Source of the DNA: Elephas maximus indicus
Lineage: Eukaryota; Chordata; Mammalia; Proboscidea; Elephantidae
DNA: 64,000 nucleotides
NCBI RefSeq assembly: GCF_024166365.1
Contig: NC_064819.1
Coordinates: forward strand, 205,431,293 to 205,495,292
Direction: 5' to 3'
The notes beneath the pieces are model-generated. The model did not search any database and was not told the origin of the DNA. It saw only the letters and a list, made by a program, of their open reading frames with translations. Positions 54,901 through 64,000 of the stretch are shown one piece after another. Within the stretch, counting starts at the first letter, position 1, and each line of letters starts with the position of its first letter. The position numbers and the translations under genes were made by a program.

Positions 54901-56463
54901 GTATGTACAACAAATTTAAGCGGCAAGCTAATTTTTCTCGAGTGAAATCACAGACGGCAGGATATTTATTTAAAATGAACCTGTACATATATATATTTTT
55001 TGCCTGTGATTGTTACTATAGCAACTAGCTTTTGAATTTCCTTCCTTTTTCTACGCGACTTGACTAAACATTATCACTTACCCTGAATTAACCTTTTGAA
55101 GGCAACAGGGTTTCATTCCAGCGGGTGTAATGACAGACTCCGAGATTCTTAATGTACTTTGAGCCCCGACTGAGCAAGGCTTTTTAAATTTATTTATTTT
55201 ATTGTGAATGCAATATTTCTTCTCTAACATAAATCTTACAGTTGAGTCATTTTCGTTTCTGGTGGGATAGGGTGAAAAATATGTCGGTAAAGGGATTGAT
55301 GTGGGCTATGGAAAAGAGACGAAAGAAACACTTTTTTTTTTCTTTTGAGTTTGTCATGTTGGTTGATATCAAACTTCAAAATAAAATTAGTAGAAGGAGG
55401 GGGAGGAGCTGGTAACGAGATTGAAGATGGACAAATCTCTAGAAAGTGTGTCAGAAAAAATGAATTCTTGGGGAAAATTGACTTTATCATCTTGTGTCAT
55501 TAAAAAAAAAGTTAGGATTTAGAAGTCAATAGAGGAACAGAGGAGATGTAGGTGCTGAGTTGTATGACCAGTAATTTCTATCTTATTTTTTTAATAAAGG
55601 AAAATAAAAACTTCTTTCTTGCCATTGTAAATTTTCTAATTATCTTTTCTATAACAGTCGAATGCAGAGTGAGATATTTAATTAGTGACTTAAGTGATGG
55701 AGCCTGAGGGCTAATAAAGGATCTATAGATACTGTTCTTCCTGTGCTCTAGCCTGCAAGACTGTTGCAATGTCAGAGTAAACCTCTCTGCCCAGGAAAGA
55801 AAGCACATGCATTCATATACAGTAACACGCTAAGCCCTGCAGGAAGCAGGGCAGTTCAGCCCAGGGCTGACGTTGTTGGCATATTATTATCCTGTATTGA
55901 GGGAAACGCTTGCTGAAAATCTTTCCTATCCAAAGAACCAATTTTTGTAAGAGCAATTCAAGTGATACATGGTTAACATGAATTTCCCCTTTTTAAAGTT
56001 ACACAATCACAAATTAGGATTATTTGAAACCATTACTGTTTACAAAATTGCTTACTTGATGTTTTTAAAGTTTCAGTTCTCAGCATTGAGAACCAGAAAT
56101 CTTTTAAAACTGGGTCAGGTAGCAGGGATATTAAGCAAGGTATTCAAACATATAGTGTATTTCCAAGGGGTAACAAAATTAACTGCATAAGACTGTAATG
56201 TACCAAGTTAGGAACTGCAAAAATATTAGCTCTCAAATGCAGAGGATGTGCTGTGAATGGACAATTGCTTTTCTGCAGCGCCTAGTGGGAAAACAAGGAC
56301 TTTGTGTGTTGCAAGTACATAACCGCAGCTCCTCCATTTCCTCTGCTTCATCTTTTATTACTGGCTGGTGAAACAAAGATGGGTGTCAGTAGTTACATGT
56401 TGATTGACATCTTCCCTAATAAAATGAAGTTGCTTTTTGTCTCAAGTAGAAGCCCAAAGTTAA
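54901..56463. other. Repeat-poor non-coding stretch (putative intron)
   Basis: No repeats or genes recognised. If the exon at 54580-54900 is real, this is the start of its intron. Confidence 0.45.
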
Positions 56464-56800
56464 CTGCAGGCAGTCCCTGGATTAGGAATAAGATCCGTTC
56501 CTAAGTCTGTGTTTAAGTCGAGTTTGTAGGTCTAAGTTGGGACAGGTGCATATGGTTCTTATCTAGCCTTACTTTATTCCAAGAAAAGGCTCCAAGCCTT
56601 TTCAATGATTTAAAAGCTGCACATGCAGCAAGTGAAGGTGATCGTGATGAAGAATTTGTTGCAAATAGGGGTTGGTTCAACAGTATCAAAGTGAGGGCAA
56701 ATTTACACAACATTAAAGGGCAAGTACAAGCTGTCTGTAAACTGGATTGATAACTGGAGGACTTACTGTAGTTGCAACTCCAAAACCTATATCCTTTTAT
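56464..56800 (+). mobile_element. Tigger (pogo-type) DNA transposon fossil
   Basis: Opens 'caggcagtccctggattagg' and 'taagatccgttcctaagtct', resembling the terminal region of Tigger-type elements, and then carries a transposase fragment. The remaining transposase, including the DDE domain, and the opposite terminus are not visible, so the element is internally or 3' deleted. Confidence 0.75.
56568..56750 (+). pseudogene. Tigger transposase fragment (DNA-binding region)
   Basis: 60 codons without a stop from 56568, including 'FNDLKAAHAASEGDRDEEFV', 'NRGWFNSIKVRANLHNIKGQ'. In Tigger/TIGD proteins a '..GWF.RFK.R..LHNIK.QGEA' motif ends the CENP-B-like HTH region just before the catalytic domain. 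No start codon, and a stop at 56748. A domesticated gene is unlikely because the catalytic part is absent and element terminal sequence precedes it. Confidence 0.8.
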
Positions 56801-58244
56801 AAAGATTTTTATACGACACTATAAGCTCTCTGATTTCAGAATACTCAATTGAACAGCAGGAGACAAAACCAGTAGTAATTATATGTCTGCAAATTAGCTG
56901 GGAGAAATATATATATATTTTTTAATAAAGTTACTTAGAGCAAGGGTGGAAAAATCCAGGTTGTGTCAGGGACTGGCATCAATTTAGGGAAAATAATTAC
57001 ACCCATTGCATCTTTTAATGCTCTGCATGGTGTCCAACACAAAGCTACCCATTGTCAGTTCTTCATAAGTATCTAGTTAAAACGTTTGATATTTTACTAC
57101 CCTTCATATAGTATAGATGTTAAATAAATTTCAAACATAGCATTTTCAACTGTCTTTGAAACATATTTGGGGGGTTAGTCCAGCTTAAAATATAATCTAG
57201 AAATCAACACATCAATGGTACAGAGGAGGGCATTCCAAATGTTGACTTGTGTTATTTCAGCCAAAGAACGTCTTACTGCAAACAGATGCTCATGTAAAAT
57301 GACCAAGTTTCCTCAGAGTGGGAATGTGCCACCTGGAAAATGCCTCCGCCTAGTAATTAATCTTCCAAAGTCTAATTTGTTGTTAGCCAGGCTCAAATCA
57401 CAGGGGAAGCTGCTTGTTGACTCACAGAACATAGTGTTGGAAGGAATTTATTAAGTGGTGAACTAATCCAAGCAAGACTAAAAGGGATTCGTTATATTAA
57501 AGAGAACTGTCCAAATTTTTTTTTTATATTTGTCCAAATTAAGCATCAGAACAGAATTCAAAACATCGAAATGTAGAAGCTAACAGGTATTCTAAGTAGT
57601 TCAACTCCCATTGCTGAAGCGGGTAACTTAACTATGTACAGAAATTCTTATCCAAAGAACCCACCTTCCTATGGATTCAGCTCATGCATCCAAAGAGAAG
57701 TCCAAATAGATGAGTGAAAGACTCCTTTTTAGGAGGCACATCTGGCTGAGGAAAGAGGAGTTTAGAATTTGAGGATTTATTGGGCCCCTCACAGAGCAAT
57801 GAGACCATCCTCCACCCCTGTGCCCCTCTGGTGACATCCCCATTTCTTCTCCGAATGCACTTTAGGGTGCCCTTCTGTCATATACACGGGAGTAGGCTTT
57901 GGCTCAGTAACATTGGCTCCTACAAGCACCCTAGGTGGTTCTGTCAACATCCGCACTTCAATTTGTGAGATGATGCTTGCTTGATAAATTGCCAGTATTT
58001 AAAGCGGTTGATGCAAACATTTTTTTAGTGGGGTGGGAGAAGGGAAAAGGGCATGTATAAACCAAAATTGACTCAATATCTACTATGGTTCAGGCATTGT
58101 TAGTGATTTGAATGCAGAACATGAAAATGTGTCAAAGTTCTAGTGTATAGTCAAGGTATTTATACTTTTCTACTTTCCCAAGAATCATGTAGTATCCAAG
58201 TGAGCTAATTTCTATTTAGAGATTGATTGTGTGGTGTGTACTAA
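56801..58244. other. Non-coding, mostly unique stretch
   Basis: No gene recognised. 57420-57640 may contain a very old MIR-like element ('cacagaacatagtgttggaa'). Confidence 0.45.
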
Positions 58245-58380
58245 AAAGGGCAGCAGATAGAGACAGGGAACCAGGGTCAGCATCGTCATTCAGATGCTGA
58301 CTAGCTGGGTGACTTTGAGCCACTCATTTACTCTTGACCAGTTTCTTCATCTATAAAAGGAATTGGTTGTACTGGGTTAT
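58245..58380 (+). mobile_element. MIR SINE
   Basis: 'ctagctgggtgactttgagc', 'ccagtttcttcatctataaa' and 'aggaattggttgtactgggt' in MIR order. Confidence 0.75.
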
Positions 58381-59069
58381 TTTTAATATCCTTTTTAGAT
58401 GCAACTTTTTCTAGTATTCTTATCAATTTGGGTTTTTTTTTTTTAACTCCATTTGTATATAAACATGAAAGTGTCAAATTTTTATTCATAAAGTATTACT
58501 GCATGCTTTCTACAGTCAAAGGCTGTGTTTGTTGAGGTGAATAAAAAGATAGGTAAAATATGATTCCCACCTTCAAGCAGCTTATATTCTGGTAGAAAGA
58601 CATTCGAACAAATGAGTAGTCTGTGCAGAGTAATGGAAGAAGGAAAAAAGGAGAAATTTGGAAGGGAGGTGACAGTGAAGTAAAACTCCATAGAAGAAAT
58701 GACCTTATGCAACTTGGAATTCAAGAAAACCAGGAATTCAAGAGCAAAACTTAATCTTATGTCCTCATAGATATTTATGATGATGACCAGTTGAAGACAT
58801 TGTTGTTATTTTGAAATAATACATTTGTAACGGTGTTCTTAAAAAACGTAATGTTAAAGAGGCCTAAATTTTCCCATAGGTCAATTAAACTACTTACAGG
58901 ACTGAGAGGACTAGTTAAATCATAGCATTGGCATCTTCTTCATCATCATTTGAGCTTAGAGCCCCTAGGAGTTAAGGCAAGAGTTCTTAGAGAGCTTGGA
59001 CAGCGGCCCCAGATCCCAGTAGCCATTTGGCTCAAGAGAGAAATGGTCACAAGCTGTGATGGGCTTGAA
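58381..59069. other. Non-coding stretch
   Basis: 58520-58720 recalls the same old unnamed repeat as 2720-3215 ('ccaccttcaagcagcttata'). Otherwise unique. Confidence 0.4.
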
Positions 59070-59235
59070 CATTTACAAAATATGGTGTCATGGGAAATGC
59101 TCTGGGCTTCAGGAAACCTCGAATAGTGGCTCAGAACTTCCAGAAATTGCCTGTTGGAATTGAGGAAAATTTCTTAAACTTTGGAAGGCTCTGTTTTTTC
59201 ATCTGTAAAATGAGGCTATTGGAATACTTGCAGAA
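59070..59235 (+). mobile_element. MIR SINE
   Basis: 'ggtgtcatgggaaatgctct', 'gggcttcaggaaacctcgaa', 'tttcatctgtaaaatgaggc' match MIR order. Confidence 0.7.
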
Positions 59236-60794
59236 TGCCTGTTTCCTTTCCAAATTTTGTAACTTACCCTGACAAGATTAATAAAGAATTATTAGTATGT
59301 ATTTGTTTTTATTCTTTCACCTCTCCCATCCCTATAAACCAAAAATGTTCCCACTGCCAAGAAAAAACAAAAATAAAACAAGGCCTTGGATTTTGGAGAA
59401 TTTTTCCCCGGAAAGACTATCACCCCCATGGGAAGGTCCCCAGCCTCACCCCATTTCTCTCATGATGGGTTTATGCCTGATCTCAGGAATGTAGCATTCC
59501 TTGAGAGAAAAGGGAAACATTTTGTGTTCATTGTAACTGGGTACTTTCAGACTACAGGGCACATGTGTTTTTCCTAAGTGCCAATCACTATCTTAGATTT
59601 TCTGTATTATTTTACTGAATATATCCTCAACTCTAATTCTGGTTTCTTTGGAGAATAATTGAAAACATGTTGATAGCTAAGTTGGGAATTCTGAGAAGAA
59701 GATGTTTTTTAGATTATCCATTGAGTATCTGCACTGAGACTTTGCCCAAGTACACAGCCTCACCTCACCCTTGTAGTGGGATTTGATGCAATTCATTTGT
59801 TCTAATCCAGAGATGGGTGGGATCCCACGTGGTGCAGAGCATTCCTGCTAGCATCTTCTCTGAGGGTTTATAACAGCTCAAGTATGGGGAATAAGGGGAA
59901 GTGTTTGTGTTTCTAAAAATGGTACGCCACAAAAAAGGACATATGATCTACTAAATGATATATAATTCTTATTTATATCTTATTTATACTACTGTATAAA
60001 TACTCCAATATTCTGAAATTTTAAATCCTTTCATGAATACTTTATAGATTTATTTGCATATAGTATAGAAATACGAAAATAATTGCCTCAGTCAATATAC
60101 CATTAAAGAAAGTTTGTCCTACGAAGTTTCTTCCTTCCTTCTTTTCCGTCTTTCCCTGTCTTCCCTCCCTCCCTCTTTCTCTCTCTCTCTTTCCTCCTTT
60201 ATTCTTTTCTGCCTTTCTTTCTGGTATTAGTAAGGAGAAGATGGAAAAAATAAAGTTTGGCAATGAGGTTTTGACGAATTTTCCTTTTTAAAAAAACGAG
60301 GTAAGGTTTATTTTAGTTTTTGCTTTCTGGTGGTTGGTGAACTCACATAAAATGTTTCATTAAAATTGCTGTTCAGATTTTTTTTTCTTATATTACCCCC
60401 CCATGTTTTATATTGTCATAATTAACATATGAATAATAAATACATAAAGTTTTCTTTCTACAAGATAAAAATCATCATAAATAAACCACTGCTTTACACA
60501 CACAAGAAGAGGATTCTATTCAAGAAAAGAGTTTACACAATAACTGAATATACTGAAGGAGATTTAAGATATTTGAGCTCTCAGAATCTCTTTTCCCCCT
60601 GAGATAGGAGGTAACTGTCCAGGGTTAGTCTGATGTGGGGGTATGTTTCCATGGGTCCAGATGTAGGTAGATATGAATAGGCTACCATGTGCCTTAGTGG
60701 ATCAAACCTTGATATCTAATGCTACCAAGTAGTCAATATTTTACATACTCTTGACCTTAGCAAATCATAGTTTAAAGACATATATAAATATGTT
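59236..60794. other. Non-coding unique stretch with a pyrimidine tract
   Basis: AT-rich unique DNA. A long C/T tract lies at 60128-60215 (mirror (ga)n on minus). No gene seen. Confidence 0.5.
60128..60215 (+). repeat. Pyrimidine-rich simple tract
   Basis: Almost only C and T ('ttccctccctccctctttct', 'ctctctctctctttcctcct'). A polypurine/polypyrimidine tract that could adopt a triplex. Confidence 0.9.
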
Positions 60795-61150
60795 TTTTTT
60801 AGCATTGTTTGTAATATAAAAAAAAAAAGCAGAAACTTCATGAGCTCAGTAGTTGGTGAATTATTGGATATGTTATTTTAAATAAATACAGTAGAGTACT
60901 GCACAGTCATTTAAAAGAATGAGGTAGCTCTATGCACACAAATCTGGAATGATTTTCAACAGATTTTAAGTTAAGAAAAGATACGCTGCAGTACCATTCA
61001 TCTAAACCCATACATACATTCACACACACTAATAGAAAATTGCTAGAAGTACACACAAGAAACTTAACAACGGATGCCTCTGGGAGGAAAACTTGGATGG
61101 GGTAGGAACAAGATTTCTTTTCATGTATACACTTTAGAATTATTTCTCTT
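60795..61150 (+). mobile_element. Old LINE-like fragment
   Basis: 'gcattgtttgtaatataaaa', 'ttggtgaattattggatatg', 'cacagtcatttaaaagaatg', 'aggtagctctatgcacacaa' and 'cggatgcctctgggagga' follow a common mammalian repeat consensus (probably L1M-type). Family uncertain. Confidence 0.6.
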
Positions 61151-61344
61151 CTCCCCTTAGTAAACTGGTTACATTTATAATGGAAAAACAAATACTGACA
61201 CTTATTTGTTATCTTGTGATATTTTGAGAGAAAAATTAGAGGGCAAAGAAGAAAGAGTTCTGATGTGTTTTCATTCCTTCATTAGCTTGTTCCTTTGAGC
61301 CTTCCTGAATTTCTCCTACATGCCATTCACACTGCTAGGGAGCA

Positions 61345-61495
61345 CAGCGTGGCCTGGAAACAGAAGTCCTGGAAGTGAGGACATAGATGGTTCATCACTC
61401 CTGCTTGAGCAACTTTGAGTCAATCATCCCTCTGGGCACCAGTTTTCACATGTGAAAAATGAAAGGCTTAGTTGAGCTCAAAGTTCCTTCCAGCT
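61345..61495 (+). mobile_element. MIR SINE
   Basis: 'cagcgtggcctggaaacaga', 'gcaactttgagtcaatcatc', 'cacatgtgaaaaatgaaagg' in MIR order. Confidence 0.72.
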
Positions 61496-61685
61496 TCCAT
61501 GTGTGCTAAGGCAGCTTATTGTTCTCTTGCATGCCCAACTATTTGGGATCTTTCTCCACAAACTAAATGCACATATTTTATTGCACATTTTAACTAAACT
61601 TTCTGTTTCAGAATTGGTCGATCTGGTCTAATTTTTTAAATCAATTAAATATGCAAAATATATATTTATGCCACTAGTGTTTTAG

Positions 61686-61860
61686 GAAGCCCACACCCAC
61701 TGCCCTCAAGTTGATTCTGACTCATAGTGACCCCATAGGGTTTCCAAGGCTGTAAATCTCTAGGGAAGCAAACTGCCACATCTTTCTCCCACAGAGCCAC
61801 TGGTGGTTTTGAACCACCAACCTTTTGATCGCTTTTAACTACTGCGACACGAGGGCTCCT
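61686..61860 (-). mobile_element. AfroSINE, long type
   Basis: Antisense: tail 'ctgccctcaagttgattctg', long block 'agcaaactgccacatctttc', head 'ctgcgacacgagggctcc'. Perfect 11-bp target duplication TAGTGTTTTAG at 61675-61685 and 61861-61871. Part of the tail body is deleted. Confidence 0.95.
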
Positions 61861-61871
61861 TAGTGTTTTAG

Positions 61872-63472
61872 AAAACCACACATTATTGATAGAACTTTAT
61901 ACTCAATATAATTTATTCAAAAGACAGTAGAAAACATCCTTTATATTAAGATGTGTAGTTGGCGGAGTAAGGCAAGCAACTAATGCTTTTTCAATTTGAA
62001 ATATGATTTATACATGCCTTGGTTTTCCAGGAGGGGGGAAATAAAACCCTTCATTTCCCTTTCTCATTATGGCACTTGCCAGCTGTGTCCAGTCAGATGA
62101 AAGAACTCAGTCATTCACAAAAGTGTGGAAAGCATTCTCATAAAAGGAGATGCTGCCGTAATACAGAGGTCTAAAGAACGCCTTGATTTAAAAAAGGTCA
62201 TTAAATCTTAGAAAAAAGTTGTTTTTCTATGTGATAGAAATACAGTTTATTTGCATGTATTTGAGACATGTGTTATTGCTTTTTCAATTAAACTAAAACT
62301 TAATTTTAATTTGCTTTTAGTTTTATTTGGAAAATGTTAGTATTAATCATTTTACTTACTAAGTAATTTTTATTTTCTATTTTTCCAGACCTGTATTACT
62401 CAGGAGTACAGAATAGTCTTTAAGTTAAAATAAAACAAAAGGTATGAACATGAAACTGGTAGGAATTTGTGTGATAGCTGTATGGAATGGCCAGAACCAA
62501 CATTCTAAACTTTTCTCTCTAAGTATCTTTTAGTCATTGCAAAACCATTAAGCATTATAAAAATAATTCAATGGCCTACAAATGAAATAATTGAGAAATA
62601 TTGTCATTTCTTTCATTGACTATGTTGCCCCCAAGTGTCCATGTATGGATGCATGAGAGAACACAAGAAAAAAGCCTTTCTCAAACTTGCAGACAAGATA
62701 CATACAAAAGCTTTTTACAGATTATTCATGTCAAAAAAAAAAAAAAACAGTGATTTGGAGAACATAGGCTGTTTAAAAATAGATTGTCTCTATTAGCTGT
62801 GAATCTTTCAAAATGAAATAAATATATTTATTAAGTGGCAATAATATATTATTTTTAGAAATTCAGTTTGCATATTTTATGTGGAGTGAGAGAAGGGAAA
62901 GGAGAAAGAAAAAAAAATGAGGATCAAACATTTTTCAAGAAACACTAAACTTTGTAACCTAAAGCCGTGAGTTCAAGTTCCTGAAGCTAGTCTTACTGAG
63001 AGTGGTACTTTTGTCAAGTTATTGAACATTTTTTGGCTTTCAAGTCTCTAAAATGTAAATTTAAAGTGAGATATTTTTGGGTCCTAAGACTTCTAGGATT
63101 TACTTAGTTTGCAAATGGCCTGGCTTTTATACCTAATTAATAGCTTAGTTAGTTCGTAACAACAATGCCATGCCCCTTCATTCTCGGAACATTCTGTTTG
63201 GTTAGTCTTGGTTTTTCCCAATTGAAAGACAAGGAAATTGACAGTCAGAGAAATTATAACTAATAGAATTGGGATTCAACCCTAGCTTGTCTAATGACCA
63301 TTTTTAATTGTTTTTGTATGTTGTAAATGAGTTATGTTTAAAATTCATCTTTAATCATTGTTATCATGAGTTAAAATAAAAAAAATTTACACAAAACATA
63401 AAAATATGTATTATAAAAGTGGTAAAGCAAACTACTTAATATGTTTACATTCAAATATATATATATATTTTA
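61872..63472. other. Non-coding unique stretch
   Basis: AT-rich. A diverged MIR is possible at 62960-63060. No gene or RNA seen. Confidence 0.45.
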
Positions 63473-63486
63473 CATTCAAGTATATA

Positions 63487-63649
63487 AAACCATTGCCTTG
63501 CGTCAAGTTGATTCTGACTTACAGAGAACCTATAGGGCAGAGTAGGGTTTCCAGGGAGCCACGTAGGGTTTCCAAGGAGCAGCTGGTGAATTCAAACTGC
63601 TGACCTTTTGGTTAGCTGCTGAACCTTAACAACTGTACCACCAGGGCTC
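63487..63649 (-). mobile_element. AfroSINE, short type, with 21-bp internal tandem duplication
   Basis: Antisense. A 21-bp body unit starting 'gtagggtttccagggagcca' is repeated (63542-63562 and 63563-63583, a few mismatches). Imperfect 14-bp target duplication CATTCAAGTATATA (63473-63486) and CATTCAAGTGTGTA (63650-63663). Confidence 0.94.
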
Positions 63650-63729
63650 CATTCAAGTGTGTAGAGGGAACAATATTATTTCATTTTAAATGTATTCACA
63701 ACTGATGAATCTGACACTTCAAACTCCAG

Positions 63730-63975
63730 GAGTTTTGCTCTAAGAGGCAGTAGACTGTAGAACCTGGCACCATTCTATATTATTCACTTATTAGCTGTGT
63801 GACCTAACAAGTTACTTAATCTCTCTGGGCCTTATGCTCCTTATTTATCAGATGGGATGTTCACAGTATCTGTATCATAAGATTATTGGGAAGATTGAAT
63901 GAGTTTTATTTGTAAAGTGTTTAGAACAGTGTATGGAAGATGGTACACATTATGTCAGTGCATCCGCTGGTATTA
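63730..63975 (+). mobile_element. MIR SINE, well preserved
   Basis: 'cttattagctgtgtgaccta', 'acttaatctctctgggcctt', 'tatttatcagatgggatgtt', 'agattattgggaagattgaa', 'gtgtttagaacagtgtatgg': the full MIR core in order. Confidence 0.88.
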
Positions 63976-64000
63976 TTTGCTTAGAAGTTTTAAAAATCAT

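Noticed and set aside
60128..60215. Regulatory pyrimidine tract or splice element
   Set aside because: Simple repeat; no adjoining exon or conserved motif.
1..64000. CRISPR arrays, operons, phage or bacterial islands
   Set aside because: Mammalian SINE/LINE/LTR content throughout; no regularly spaced repeats with unique spacers and no compact gene clusters.

Overview
The window is nuclear DNA from a placental mammal, and the interspersed repeats place it in Afrotheria. It is packed with tRNA-headed AfroSINE copies (box A/box B head, tail ending in an 'actcgacggcaatgggttt'-like motif) and with BovB-like RTE LINEs. That combination fits an elephant or a close relative (elephant, hyrax, sea cow); I cannot fix the species from sequence alone. 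Base composition is AT-rich, and I found no host protein-coding gene that I can name. All long reading frames are either fossil retrotransposon ORFs or chance frames.

Layout. 1-2467: 3'-clipped antisense RTE with a nested AfroSINE. 2.5-9 kb: MIR, AfroSINE and old L1 debris. 9-13.5 kb: dense AfroSINEs, including two dimeric insertions, two tRNA-Gly-type SINEs nearby or elsewhere in the window, and an L1-style retroposon with a 20-bp target duplication. 13.9 kb: a 54-bp-arm palindrome. 14.2-21.3 kb: RTE cluster, including one apparently complete 3.2-kb insertion (14230-17404) with a perfect 12-bp target duplication. 21-38 kb: mostly unique non-coding DNA with scattered SINEs, MaLR LTRs, a recent 272-bp duplication (25515/30323) and two nested LTRs at 35.6-36.7 kb. 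38.5-40 kb: L2. 40.1-45.6 kb: two RTEs, one split by a solo LTR that itself carries a SINE. 47.2-52.6 kb: one collinear L2 split by an MLT1 LTR, an AfroSINE and a 2.8-kb RTE. 52.7-53.4 kb: L2. 53.4-64 kb: the least repetitive part, holding a candidate CRE/CCAAT promoter with a first exon and splice donor (54443-54900), a Tigger transposase fossil and several MIRs.

The elements act as a retrotransposition system. The RTE supplies endonuclease and reverse transcriptase. The SINE tails copy the RTE 3' end, and the middle of the longer SINEs copies the RTE 5' region, so the SINEs look like non-autonomous partners of the RTE. Target-site duplications separate three machineries: about 9-16 bp for RTE/SINE, 20 bp for an L1-type event and 5 bp for LTR elements. 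Nesting gives a relative chronology: L2 and MIR oldest, then MaLR and RTE, then the 515-520-bp LTR family and the AfroSINEs.

No autonomous new gene system was found. The most interesting signals are the recurrent short-plus-long dimeric SINEs, the modular RTE/SINE relationship, a 58-bp templated self-copy inside one RTE, the near-perfect palindrome, and the unassigned promoter-like block near 54.5 kb.
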